DNA from: Candidatus Promineofilum glycogenicum
Lineage (GTDB): Bacteria > Chloroflexota > Anaerolineae > Promineifilales > Promineifilaceae
DNA: 64,000 nucleotides
Direction: 5' to 3'
NCBI GenBank assembly: GCA_016707605.1
Contig: JADJHJ010000013.1
Span: forward strand, 143,761 to 207,760
Shown here: positions 34,335 to 43,132 of the stretch, in pieces
Position numbering within the stretch: the first letter of the stretch is position 1
How the letters are laid out: the number at the start of each line of letters is the position of its first letter
Made by a program: the position numbers and the translations under genes
The notes under the pieces: model-generated
Databases searched by the model: none
Seen by the model: only the letters and a program-made list of their open reading frames with translations
Told to the model about the DNA's origin: nothing

Positions 34335-35570
34335 CTAGACGTGATCGGCCGGTCCGCGCCGCGCCCGCCAGGCCAGCCACGCCCCGCCGATGCCCCAGGC
34401 CGTTACCAGAATGGTGATGACCCAGCCCAGGGTGGGAATGCCCCGCAGCAGGATGAAGACCAGCAGGCCGAGGAGCAGCAGCAGCCAGCGGTAGCGCCCG
34501 GCGCGCGGTACAAAGCGGTCGACCAGGTAGGTGGCGAAGGCGTACATGGCGATGGCAATCGTGCCGTGGTTGAGGAAGGCCAGCAGCAGGGCGAACATCA
34601 GGGTGGCGAACGGGTAGGCCAGCGACCAGAACAGCCAGCCGACGTTCCACAGGTCGATCCGCCCCAACCAGATGCCGATCATCAGGATCAGGATGAAGAC
34701 GAGGATGAAGGCGGCGATGGTGGCCCAGACGAGGATCAGCCCCACCAGGCCGACGCCCAGCGTCACCAGCGGCCGGGCCTTGATGGCCGCCGCCGACGCC
34801 TCGAGTGGCCGCCGCAGGAACCAGTAGCCGATCAGGCCGACGATGAGCAGCGGCAGATAGTCGCGCACGCGGAAGCGGAACCAGTCCCACGCTTCGCGGC
34901 CGGATGTCCCTGCCTCCGGCTCCGTCTGGGACGGGCGGATAGACGTGCCGACGAGGTCGATGAAGACGTCATCGCCCAGCGTCACCTGACCCAGGCCGGG
35001 GGCGCGGCCGATGAGCCGCGCGGCGGTCGTCGGCGCCGGGCCGAGGTCCCGGTTCAGGAACAGGTTAACAAACTGCACCAGCCCGGCGATGAGGCGCGTG
35101 TCGCGCCCGACGCTGCCTTGCAGGTGCGCCCCCAGGCTGAGGGCGACAAGGTCGCGGCCGATCTGCGCCCCGCGGGACGAGGACAGGCTGACACCGAGGA
35201 AGTAGAAGTTCTGGCCGACGGCCGCCTCGCTGTCCAACAGGGCGACGAGGCCGAGGCTGTAGGCCCCGCCGTCGACCGCGCCGTCGATAGTGATACGCTG
35301 GCCGATGACGAACAGGCTGCCCTCGACGTGGCCGTCGACAATCACGTCGCGCCCGGCGACGAAGGCGTTACCACGCACCGTGCCCGACAGATGGACGACG
35401 TCACCGGACAGGATCACGTCGTTGTCCACGACCTCGCCGGCGGGGATGGTGTCGCCGCGGATGATGGCCTGGGCGAAAGCCGTGCGCGGCGCCCAGGCGA
35501 AGGCCAGCAGGATGAGCAGGAGAATGACAGCGATCTTTCTCAGAGTCGTGTGGGGGGATGTTGGCTGCAT
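34335..35570 (-). CDS. Bactofilin-like polymer-forming membrane protein
   Basis: A 411-residue protein with a signal peptide (KIAVILLLILLAFAWAPRTAFAQ). About 160 residues of beta-solenoid-like repeats follow (DNDVILSGDVVHLSGTVRG, VIVDGHVEGSLFVIGQRITI). The C-terminal half has five or six helices. The repeats resemble the polymer-forming cytoskeletal (bactofilin) fold, here on the outer face of the membrane because of the signal peptide. AAAGGAG supports the ATG giving MQPTSPHT. A role in envelope shape or surface assembly is inferred. Confidence 0.72.
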   Translation of the reverse strand: MQPTSPHTTLRKIAVILLLILLAFAWAPRTAFAQAIIRGDTIPAGEVVDNDVILSGDVVHLSGTVRGNAFVAGRDVIVDGHVEGSLFVIGQRITIDGAVDGGAYSLGLVALLDSEAAVGQNFYFLGVSLSSSRGAQIGRDLVALSLGAHLQGSVGRDTRLIAGLVQFVNLFLNRDLGPAPTTAARLIGRAPGLGQVTLGDDVFIDLVGTSIRPSQTEPEAGTSGREAWDWFRFRVRDYLPLLIVGLIGYWFLRRPLEASAAAIKARPLVTLGVGLVGLILVWATIAAFILVFILILMIGIWLGRIDLWNVGWLFWSLAYPFATLMFALLLAFLNHGTIAIAMYAFATYLVDRFVPRAGRYRWLLLLLGLLVFILLRGIPTLGWVITILVTAWGIGGAWLAWRARRGPADHV

Positions 35571-35671
35571 AGTACGCTCCTTTGACAAGGGCGGTGTGAT
35601 AATAAGTGCCTTGTGTAGAGGAAGATCCTACTATACCCACCCATCCACTTCCGTGCTAATGTAGAAGAGAA

Positions 35672-35762
35672 GAGAAAAACACGCTGATTGACGGCGGTCC
35701 CCCCGGGGGTGGCCGGATGGGAGGGGGGAAGGGGGGGTCAGCGTCAATCGGTGCCATTCCTC
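35672..35762. repeat. Family I hairpin with G-rich centre
   Basis: ACACGCTGATTGACG and GTCAGCGTCAATCGGTGCC flank a 45-base centre with several G runs. It occupies the gap between divergent genes; any promoters there are obscured. Confidence 0.75.
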
Positions 35763-35775
35763 AAGTGAGGTCAGG

Positions 35776-36675
35776 ATGTTGAACAACGTAGGCAGGGAGT
35801 TCGACCGGCTGGTATTGCGCTCGATGCACATGCGGATGCCGCTGTCGTTCCGCGACATCGCCCACGACACGCCGGTGTTCGACGAGGTGCTGGCGCAGAC
35901 GGCCGTGGACGAGCGGCGCACCCCGCCCGACAGCGTCTACGCCCCCGGCCCGCGCACCGTCTGGCTGCGCTCCGGCGACGAGTCGCTGCTGACCCACGTG
36001 CGCGTCAAGCTCAGCCTCTACCCCAACGCGCCGCTGCTCATCTTCCACCACGGCTTCAGCGAAATCCCGTACTACAACGCCTGGCAGCGCATCTTTCGCC
36101 GCCCCGTGCCCTTTCCGCTGACCACCGTCTGCATCCAGGCTCCGTTCCATAACAACTGGCGCGAGCCGTTCCGCGAGGCGTTTCGCTCCGTCCGGCGCGT
36201 CTATCAGACGTTCGCCGGGTCGCTGCGCCTGATCGAACTGGTGCAGCGCGAATTCGAGAGCGCCGGCGCGGCCTACAGCGTCCTGTCCGGCGTCAGTTGG
36301 GGCGGGGTGACGAGTATGCTCTACGCCGGGACGTTCGGCGGCGTGCGCGCCGTCGCGCCGATGCTGTCCTCGCCCAATCTGGCCCAGGTGCTGTGGGACG
36401 GCGCGGAGCTGGTCGGGCAGGCGATGCCGGTCAGCAAGGCCGAGTTGGACGACCTGCTCGACTTCACGCCGCGCTGCGCCTATGACCCGGCGCGCGTCTT
36501 CCCCCTGCTGGGCGAGACGGACGTATTCTTCAAGCTGGAGAAGCACGCCGGCCACTTCGCCACGGAGCCGGTCGTCGTGCCCCGCGCCCACGTCTTCAGC
36601 CTCTATGGGGTGCGGCCGCTGCGCGAGCACATCTTGCGGGTGATGGCGTGGGCGGAGGAGAACCCGTTGGTGTGA
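35776..36675 (+). CDS. Alpha/beta-hydrolase-fold protein
   Basis: A 299-residue hydrolase-fold protein. LIFHHGFSEIPYYNAW carries the oxyanion His-Gly, and LSGVSWGGVTSML is the nucleophile elbow (GVSWGG). The C-terminal EKHAGHFATEP probably supplies the histidine. The N-terminal 70 residues (DRLVLRSMHMRMPLSFRDI) are unusual for serine esterases, and no close named family comes to mind. GAGGTCAGG precedes the ATG. Esterase or peptidase activity is possible but unassigned. Confidence 0.7.
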   Translation: MLNNVGREFDRLVLRSMHMRMPLSFRDIAHDTPVFDEVLAQTAVDERRTPPDSVYAPGPRTVWLRSGDESLLTHVRVKLSLYPNAPLLIFHHGFSEIPYYNAWQRIFRRPVPFPLTTVCIQAPFHNNWREPFREAFRSVRRVYQTFAGSLRLIELVQREFESAGAAYSVLSGVSWGGVTSMLYAGTFGGVRAVAPMLSSPNLAQVLWDGAELVGQAMPVSKAELDDLLDFTPRCAYDPARVFPLLGETDVFFKLEKHAGHFATEPVVVPRAHVFSLYGVRPLREHILRVMAWAEENPLV

Positions 36676-36689
36676 GGACGTGGCTGAAG

Positions 36690-36798
36690 CGCGGGGGAGC
36701 GGGGGAGCGGGAGGGCAGGGGTGAACGCTCTTCACCACGCCCTCTCCCCAACCCTCTCCCCAAGGGCAGGGGAGTGCGCTCCCCTGCTCCCCTGCAAG
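36690..36798. repeat. Family B hairpin with nested hairpin
   Basis: The outer GGGGGAGCG/CCCCTGCTCCC arms enclose a second dyad (CCTCTCCCCAACCCTCTCCCC with AGGGCAGGGG). It covers the junction of two genes and the N-terminal codons of the glycosyltransferase. Confidence 0.8.
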
Positions 36799-37248
36799 CC
36801 GCTCTGGTCGCCGTGCTATCCTTCTGGCTCTACCGAAGCGCCCTCCCCCTTGCTTACTTCAATGACGACCCGACCGGCCACTTTGCCTGGATGGAGGGGC
36901 GGTCGGTGGCCGACTTCTTCAGCGGCTCGGCGGCCTACGGCTACTACCGGCCGGTCGTCTTCACCGCTCTGCGCCTGTTCGAGACGCTCTTCGGCGGCGG
37001 CGCGTGGCCCCACAACCCGGTGGCCGACCACACACTGCTGGTGCTGCTGCACGCGGCCAACACGGCCCTGGTCTGGGCGCTGGCTTGGCGGCTGGCCGGG
37101 CGGCGGCCGGGGCGCGACGCCTTTGCCTGGGTGGCCGCCCTCGTCTTCGCCGCTCTGCCCTTCAGCTACGAGGCCGTGGCCTACGTCGCTTCGCTGACGC
37201 ATCCGTTGGTGACGTTCTTTGTGCTCGCGGCGCTCCTGCTCTACCAGA

Positions 37249-37325
37249 GAGGGGCCAGGGGCCAGGTTCCAGGGGCCAGGGAGGAGCGCTCTTCCTGGAA
37301 CCTGGCCCCTGGCCCCTGGCCCCTT
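37249..37325. repeat. Family C hairpin inside the glycosyltransferase gene (frame-breaking)
   Basis: Tandem GGGGCCA/GGTTCCA words on both arms around a central AGCGCT. The reading frame differs on the two sides, so the insertion disrupts the gene. Confidence 0.92.
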
Positions 37326-37847
37326 TCTTCCTCGCCCTGCTGACCCACGAAAACGGCCTCCTGGCGCTGCCCGCACTGGTTGGCGTGGACTGGCTGCGGC
37401 GGCCGGGCGATGGGCCGGGGGCGCGGCTGAGGCGGCTGTGGCCTTATGGCGTGGCGGCGGCGCTCTTCGTCGTCCTGTGGCTGGCCATCCCCAAGAACAG
37501 CGCCCAGGGCCTCAACCCGCCGGCCGACATTGCCCGCAACGCCGTGCCCTTTCTGCAAACGCTCGTCTTCCCACTGCTGCCGCTCTTCCGGCTGGACGCG
37601 GGCGACGTGGTGGGGTTGGTTGCGCTGGCGGCGGGGGTGGTTGTCGCGCTGGGGCTGCTGGCGCGGTGGGCGGGGGCGGGCCGGCTGTGGGCGTTTGCGC
37701 TGGGCTGGGTGGCGCTGGCGGCGCTGCCGTCGCTGCTGTTCCTCGGCCCGGCCTACGTCTATGGCAGCCCGCGGCTGAGCTACCTGCCGGCGGTGGGTGT
37801 CGGCTTGTTGTGGGGGTTGCCGGCGCTTGGTGCCGCTCGACTGGTTG

Positions 37848-37932
37848 CAGGTTCCAGGTTCCAGGTTCCAGGTTCCAGGGGCCAGGGAAGAGCGCTCTTC
37901 CCTGGCCCCTGGAACCTGGAACCTGGAACCTT
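37848..37932. repeat. Family C hairpin inside the glycosyltransferase gene (in frame)
   Basis: CAGGTTC words followed by CAGGGGC on the left, their complement on the right, again centred on AGCGCT. It is translated in frame between two transmembrane helices, adding about 28 residues. Confidence 0.93.
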
Positions 37933-38831
37933 TCTAACTGTTCTCTACCTACTGCTTCTGTTGCTCCCGGCGCGGCCGTTCGTCGCCTGCCAGCTCGACT
38001 TCTACGCCGAGACCAGCCGCCTGGCGCGGGCGATGGGCGACATCGGCGGGGCGGCTCCAGCGGGAGAAGAGATCGTTTTCGTCAACGCCCCCTTCTTCTT
38101 TAGCTCCACCGCCGCCCGCCCCGACGGCTGCCCTAACCCCTACCCGTGGACGCCCACCGGCGGCATCCTCATCCCGCCCTACGCCCAGGCGCGTGACTTC
38201 GTGCGCTTCAACGGCGGGCCGGATCGCGCCGCAACGGGGGTCAGCTTTCCCGGCTACGCCCCCGGCTGGCGGACGTTCGGGCCGGAGATCAGTGGCGGCG
38301 CGTTGCGGGCGGCCGTGGCCGAGAGCGCGGTTCACGTCTTTGACCTGGGCCGCGGCGGCTTCACCGACCTGTCGGCCGCCTGGCGGCCGGGCGAGGCCAG
38401 CAGCGGTGCGGCGTGGGCGACGTTCGGCGAAGCGCTGGCGCTGGTTGGCGGTGCGGCCGTGGCCACGGGCGACAGCGCCCACGTGCAACTCGATTGGCGG
38501 GTGGTGGCCCGACCGGCGTTCCTGCCGGCGGTGTTCGTCCACGTCTACGACTTTGCCGGGGCGCTGGTGGCCCAGAGCGACGGGCCGCCGGCTGCTGGTC
38601 TGGCCCCTGTTGAATTGTGGCAGCCGGGCGATGGCCTGTCGGATACGCGGGTGATCGATCTGAGTGGCCTGCCGCCGGGCGAGTACACGATCGCTGCCGG
38701 CGTCTATAACCCGGCCGACGGCGCGCGCCTGCCGGCCGAGCGCGACGGGCAACGTCTGACCGACGACGTGGTTCCGCTCGGTTCGTTCGTAAGATAACGC
38801 CAGACAGAGGCGAAATAGCTGCTAACCTTCC

Positions 38832-38875
38832 GCTCACGTCTAGCTCACATGTAATTTAGGAAACGAGACTATACT
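38832..38875 (+). promoter_or_regulatory. Promoter with 11-bp direct repeat upstream of a short transcript
   Basis: GCTCACGTCTA (38832-38842) is followed without a gap by GCTCACATGTA (38843-38853); a TATACT -10 box lies at 38870-38875. The 11-bp spacing matches the Cthe_2159 promoters in form, though the words differ. Confidence 0.5.
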
Positions 38876-38880
38876 CCTAA

Positions 38881-38957
38881 ATGAAGTCGCCAAGAATGCA
38901 TACAGCCCCGGTTCCCCCTCCTGGCCGGGGCTGTATGCGTTTCTGGGGACTTTTTTT
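38881..38957 (+). ncRNA. Candidate small RNA ending in a strong intrinsic terminator
   Basis: Six to seven bases after the -10 box begins a region of about 75 nt containing a perfect 14-bp stem (GCATACAGCCCCGG, 38898-38911 with 38925-38938), a 13-nt loop and, 12 nt later, a run of seven T. No long gene follows. A 27-codon frame starts with an ATG at 38881, near the predicted transcript start, so a leaderless micro-protein is the alternative. Expression is untested. Confidence 0.45.
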
Positions 38958-38960
38958 GTT

Positions 38961-39014
38961 GTAGCACAGGATTCTTATCCTGTGGCAGCGCACAGGATAA
39001 GAATCCTGTGCTAC
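38961..39014. repeat. Double CACAGGAT palindrome (family G)
   Basis: Perfect 24-bp arms around GCAGCG; each arm itself contains the palindrome CACAGGAT-N4-ATCCTGTG. It ends six bases before the ABC permease stop. Confidence 0.93.
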
Positions 39015-39019
39015 AGGCG

Positions 39020-41437
39020 TCAGGCGTAGGCCAGGCTTTCGCGGACGCTGATGCGGCTGGCGGCGTGGGCGGGGATGAGCGAGGCCAGGAAGGCGATGGC
39101 CAGCACGGCCAGCAGCCAGATGAAGACGGCCGTGGTGTTGAAGGCGAAGTCGAGGCTGGTCTGGAAGATCGTCTGCCCCAGCAGGGCCGAGATGGGCCGG
39201 GCGACGACGTAGGCCAGCGGCACAGCCACCAGCCAGCTCATCAACCCCTGCAAGACCCCCTCCAGCACGAACATGGTCATGATGACCGGCGACGTGCCGC
39301 CGATGGAGCGCAGCACGCCGATCTCCCGCGTGCGCTCGACGACGCTGATCGACAGCGACCCCATCAGCCCGATGCCGCCGACGACGCCCATGACCATCGC
39401 CACGCTGAACAACATCTGGTTGACGATGCTGAAGGTGTTGAAGGCGTAGACGCGATCCTGGGCGTTGGTGCGGCTGAAGAAGGGGCTGACCTCCATGTTG
39501 TAGCTCTTCAGATAGCGGTCAAGGCCCAGCATCAGCGCCTCGGCCCCGGCGGCGCTGTCGTCCACGGCGCGGATGACGACCTGGTTGGCGCGGTTGGCGC
39601 GGCGGGTCACCTCGACCACGGCCGACGCCGGGGCGTAGACCGGGTCGGTGGAGAAGACGTCGGGCGAGATGGCCTGATAGGTGCCGATGACCTCGAAGTC
39701 GGCCGCGCCCAGATCGCCCAGGTCGACGGTGATGGTGTCGCCCACGGCCAGGTCGTTGAACTCGGCCGTCTCGCGGCTGATGACGGCCACGCGGCCGGTG
39801 TCGCCGGCGGCCAGCCAGCGGCCGGTGATGATGAGCGGCTGGTAGTAGTCGCTACCAACGGGTATGCCGAATAGCTCCGCCCCCAACCCGCCGGTGTCCT
39901 CCATCTCCTCCCCCTCGCGCAGCACCGTGCCGCTGACCGAGTACCACGGTTCGGCCGATTCCACGCCGGGGAAGCGCGCCAGTAGGTCGGCCAGGCGGTC
40001 GGAGCGGTGGGCCTCGAAGAAGAAGAGGCGCAGGTCGTACTGCCGCCGGTCGAGTTCCGTGTCCAGGGTGTGGGTCATGGACGAAGATAGGGTCAGCACC
40101 ATCAGGAACATCGTCCCGGCCAGGATGAGGACGAGTTGGGTCAGCAGCAGCCGCCCCTTGCGGCGAAACATGTTGCCCAGAGCGATGGTATAGGGCGAGG
40201 GCAGGACGCGCTCGGCCAGCCGCTCGATGCCCCGGTCGAGGCGCGACGAGCCGAAGTCGCCGCCCAGGCCGTAGGTCGCCAGCGCCTCGCGCACGGAGAT
40301 GGCCGCGCCGCGCATGACCGGCCACAGCGCCGCCAGCAGCGGAGCCAGGATGGCCGCCAGCGCTTGCCAGACGACGGCCCGTGTGGAGACGCGGAAGACG
40401 TCGTAGTCGATGTTGAACAGCATCAGCAGTTGGCGCGTCGTCAGGAAGGCCATGAGCATTCCCGCCGGCAGGGCCACCAGCAACGCCAGCAGGCCGAAGA
40501 TGAGCACCCCTACCAGGTAGACGCGGGCCACGACGCGCGTCGTGCCGCCCAGCGCTTTGATGACGCCGATCTGATCCGTCTGCTGGGTGATCAGCGCCGT
40601 GGTGGTGTTGATGACGATGACCACGCTGGTCAGCAGCGAGACGACGGCCAGGATTTGCAGCACGATGGTGATGCCCAGCACCGTGTCGTAGCCCCAGTGC
40701 TTGTCCGGCTCCTGGTAGAGCACCAGACTGACGCCGACGTCCTGCTGGGCCAACTCCTCTTTGATGGCCGCGGCCCGGTCGCGGGCGAACGCCTCGCTGT
40801 AGGGTTCCACCTGGACGAGCAACTGAATAAACTGCCCCTCCGGGAAGCCGAAGCGGGCCATCATCGACTGGTCGACGAAGAAGTAGGCGTTGCCGCCGAA
40901 CTGGGGCGGGGGGACGAACGGGTGGCGGATGAGACCGGCGACGGGGAAGGCGCGGTCGGTGCCCTCGACCTCGAAGATGATCTCGTCGCCCATCGCGATG
41001 CCGTAGGCGCTGCTGGTGATGCGCTCGACGGCGATGTTCTTGTCACTGGGCCATTGGCCGGCCTTCAGTTCCAACCGGTCGAACGTCTGATTGGCGAAGT
41101 CGTCGCGGGCGACAATCGTCGCCGCCTGCCACGTCGCCTGGTCGGGGTCGGTCTTATAGCGGACGGTGGCGATGTTGAGCGGCTCGACGCCGACGACGCC
41201 GGGGATGTCGGTCAGGGCGGTGGCCGTCGCGCGGTCAATCGGCCGGCGCAGGATGATGTTGAGGTGCGACGGGTTGACGGACTGGTGGGCCGCGTTCATG
41301 CCCGACAACATCTGGTCGGCCAGGCCGAACATCGCGCCGATGGCGAAGACGCCGGCGGCAATGCTGAGCACCGCCAGGAGCGTGCGCGCCTTGCGATGCC
41401 AGAGGTCGAAGCGGACTTTGTCCCACAGAACGCCCAT
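39020..41437 (-). CDS. ABC transporter permease with two FtsX-type domains
   Basis: An 805-residue permease of the MacB/LolC-E superfamily. It has an N-terminal helix (TLLAVLSIAAGVFAIGAMFG), a large extracytoplasmic MacB-like domain, three helices near 265-390, a second helix near 425-450, a second periplasmic domain, and three final helices ending ASRISVRESLAYA. It works with the ATPase encoded just upstream to move lipids, peptides or drugs, or to do mechanical work across the membrane. A family F repeat sits directly before the ATG, which lacks a Shine-Dalgarno sequence. Confidence 0.88.
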   Translation of the reverse strand: MGVLWDKVRFDLWHRKARTLLAVLSIAAGVFAIGAMFGLADQMLSGMNAAHQSVNPSHLNIILRRPIDRATATALTDIPGVVGVEPLNIATVRYKTDPDQATWQAATIVARDDFANQTFDRLELKAGQWPSDKNIAVERITSSAYGIAMGDEIIFEVEGTDRAFPVAGLIRHPFVPPPQFGGNAYFFVDQSMMARFGFPEGQFIQLLVQVEPYSEAFARDRAAAIKEELAQQDVGVSLVLYQEPDKHWGYDTVLGITIVLQILAVVSLLTSVVIVINTTTALITQQTDQIGVIKALGGTTRVVARVYLVGVLIFGLLALLVALPAGMLMAFLTTRQLLMLFNIDYDVFRVSTRAVVWQALAAILAPLLAALWPVMRGAAISVREALATYGLGGDFGSSRLDRGIERLAERVLPSPYTIALGNMFRRKGRLLLTQLVLILAGTMFLMVLTLSSSMTHTLDTELDRRQYDLRLFFFEAHRSDRLADLLARFPGVESAEPWYSVSGTVLREGEEMEDTGGLGAELFGIPVGSDYYQPLIITGRWLAAGDTGRVAVISRETAEFNDLAVGDTITVDLGDLGAADFEVIGTYQAISPDVFSTDPVYAPASAVVEVTRRANRANQVVIRAVDDSAAGAEALMLGLDRYLKSYNMEVSPFFSRTNAQDRVYAFNTFSIVNQMLFSVAMVMGVVGGIGLMGSLSISVVERTREIGVLRSIGGTSPVIMTMFVLEGVLQGLMSWLVAVPLAYVVARPISALLGQTIFQTSLDFAFNTTAVFIWLLAVLAIAFLASLIPAHAASRISVRESLAYA

Positions 41438-41439
41438 GG

Positions 41440-41523
41440 TTAGTTGCCAGTTATCAGTTATCAGTTGTCAATGTGCTGACCTACTGAAACTGACTGAACT
41501 GATGTTTACTGACTGGCAACTAT
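41440..41523. repeat. AGTTATC/AGTCAGT-word dyad (family F variant)
   Basis: GTTAGTTGCCAGTTATCAGT on the left and ACTGACTGGCAACTA on the right form the ends of a dyad with CAGTT words between. It overlaps the end of the ABC ATPase gene and encodes its last residues. Confidence 0.75.
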
Positions 41524-42220
41524 CTGAAGCGATCAGCCCATCGCGAATCTCGATGACGCGCGAGCCGCGGGCGGCCAGGGTGCGGCTGTGGGTGACCATG
41601 ACCATCGTCTTGCCCGCGGCGACCAGTTTTAGGAAGAGTTGGAAGACGTCTTCGGCCGTGGTCGAGTCGAGGTTGCCCGTCGGCTCGTCGGCCACCAGCA
41701 GCGGCGGGTCGTTGGCCAGCGCGCGGGCGATGGCCGCTCGCTGCTGCTGGCCGCCGGAGACCTGGCTGGGCAGCTTGTGGGCCTGGTCGGCCAGCCCGAC
41801 CGTGTCCAGCAGGGCCATGGCCCGCGCCTGCCGTTCGCGCCGCGGCGTCTTCTTGACCAGATCCATCGGCAGCATGACGTTCTTGACCAGGCTGAGCGCC
41901 GGCAGCAGTTGGAAGAACTGGAAGATGATGCCCAGATGCTCGCCGCGCCAGACGGCCAGCTCGTTCTCGCTCATGGTATGCACCGACTGGCCGGTGACGA
42001 TGACCTGCCCCTCGCTGGGGTGGTCGATGCCGGTCATCATGTTGAGCAGCGTCGACTTGCCGTTGCCCGACGGGCCGACAATGGCCACGAACTCGCCGGG
42101 CATAATGTCGAGCGAAATACCCTTCAGGATGGTCACGTCACCGTCGCCGACGTGGAAGCGCTTAACCACGTCCTTGACCTGGACGATGGGCGATGATGAT
42201 TGGCCGTTGCCGTTCCACAT
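41468..42220 (-). CDS. ABC transporter ATP-binding protein (LolD/MacB type)
   Basis: A 250-residue ATPase. Walker A is GPSGNGKSTLLN, the Q-loop lies in FQFFQLLPALSLVKNV, the signature is VSGGQQQRAAIARAL, Walker B LLVADEPTGNLDS, and the H-loop VTHSR. It pairs with the FtsX-type permease downstream. The natural end should be soon after VIEIRDGLI; the last 20 residues (SVNISSVSFSRSAH) come from the F-type repeat and look acquired. Confidence 0.92.
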   Translation of the reverse strand: MWNGNGQSSSPIVQVKDVVKRFHVGDGDVTILKGISLDIMPGEFVAIVGPSGNGKSTLLNMMTGIDHPSEGQVIVTGQSVHTMSENELAVWRGEHLGIIFQFFQLLPALSLVKNVMLPMDLVKKTPRRERQARAMALLDTVGLADQAHKLPSQVSGGQQQRAAIARALANDPPLLVADEPTGNLDSTTAEDVFQLFLKLVAAGKTMVMVTHSRTLAARGSRVIEIRDGLIASDSCQSVNISSVSFSRSAH

Positions 42221-42325
42221 AACCGGACAGTTTAGCGCGATTCGTGCGAAAAATCACAAAGTCTATCGCTGGGAGGGTTTTTCTCTCCTCTGCTCCCCTG
42301 CTCCCCCGCTCCCCTGCGCTTTTAC

Positions 42326-42354
42326 TTGAACCTCTCTAATTCCTAAGCTATCAT
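42326..42354 (+). promoter_or_regulatory. Promoter of the adaptor/protease module
   Basis: TTGAAC (42326-42331), 17-bp spacer, TATCAT (42349-42354), 44 bases before the first start codon. A single family B arm (about 42287-42316) lies just upstream. Confidence 0.55.
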
Positions 42355-42398
42355 TCGCCACACACAAGCAGTACCCAGTCGAGCGTGGAGAGTGCCCA

Positions 42399-43025
42399 AT
42401 GGCCGCTGTGTCCAATGATCTACTGATCGAGTTGCGCAACATCTTTCGCGAGCGGTTCAGTCTGAGCGACCTGGCCGATCTGTGTCAGGAGTTGGGGATC
42501 GACATCGAAAACCTGCCCGGCACGAGCCGTAACGAGAAGGCGCGCGAGCTGGCCACCTTTCTGGGGCGGCGCGACATGGTCGGCAAGTTGGCCACCGTGG
42601 GGCCGAAGACCTTCCCCGATGTGGCCTGGCTGGAGATTCTGGGGCGCTACGGCTATGCGCCACCGGCCGCGGCCGGCGATGGTGGCCAGACGGCCGCGCC
42701 GCCGACGCAAGTGACCGTAGACGATTTACGCCTGCTCGTGCCCGTTCTGGCCACCTACTCCGAGTTCACCACCCCCGGCAGCCGGCGCGATATGCTGGCC
42801 ATCGCCGGGGTGTTGCCCTACCTCGACGTAGACCTTTCCGGCTCAACACGCCAGGTGGCCAACGCCGTCCTGTTGCGCCTCAACGAACGGGGGGCCATTG
42901 CCCCTGGCGACGTGGCCTTGGGCCGCCTCTTGCACTATATGCTGGGCGACGATACGCTGCCGCAAACCAGCCGCGACGCCATTTCCGGGATCGTCACACG
43001 CTATCAATTAGGGGTTGGGGGGTAG
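42399..43025 (+). CDS. Two-domain adaptor: death-like N-domain plus helical effector-associated-type domain
   Basis: A 208-residue protein. Residues 1-66 (LLIELRNIFRERFSLSDLAD, LCQELGIDIENLPG) match the short helical death-like or effector-associated domain common in Chloroflexi and Cyanobacteria next to proteases, caspases and NTPases. After a Pro/Ala linker, residues about 110-190 form a second helical domain (RRDMLAIAGVLPYLD, TRQVANAVLLRLNERG). It aligns by eye with the N-terminus of the protease encoded next. No catalytic domain is present, so an adaptor or sensor role is inferred. GGAGAG precedes the ATG. Confidence 0.65.
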   Translation: MAAVSNDLLIELRNIFRERFSLSDLADLCQELGIDIENLPGTSRNEKARELATFLGRRDMVGKLATVGPKTFPDVAWLEILGRYGYAPPAAAGDGGQTAAPPTQVTVDDLRLLVPVLATYSEFTTPGSRRDMLAIAGVLPYLDVDLSGSTRQVANAVLLRLNERGAIAPGDVALGRLLHYMLGDDTLPQTSRDAISGIVTRYQLGVGG

Positions 43026-43032
43026 GGAGAAG

Positions 43033-43066
43033 TGGTCAGTATTCAGTAGGTCAGTAGGTCAGTGTT
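43033..43066. repeat. CAGTAGGT-word array (family F)
   Basis: One arm of tandem CAGTAGGT octamers in the 107-bp gap between adaptor and protease genes. Confidence 0.85.
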
Positions 43067-43132
43067 TGGTCGCACTCTAAACTCGTATCTCTTAACTCGT
43101 CACTCGTCGTTCGTCACTAGACAGGAGGGAAC

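Larger units (their letters stand above)
36648..38797 (+). pseudogene. Membrane glycosyltransferase (GT39/PMT-like) interrupted by hairpin elements
   Basis: A multi-pass glycosyltransferase-like protein of about 640 residues with ten or more helices, then a soluble beta-rich C-terminal domain (from about 38150). LPLAYFNDDPTGHFAWMEGR resembles the acidic first loop of polyprenyl-phosphate-sugar enzymes. Three hairpins lie inside: family B at the N-terminus (the original start is unclear; GTG at 36813 is possible), family C at 37249-37325, which shifts the frame, and family C at 37848-37932, which is read in frame as GSRFQVPGSRGQGRALF. The protein is therefore probably non-functional, unless the first shift is a consensus error. 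Confidence 0.65.
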
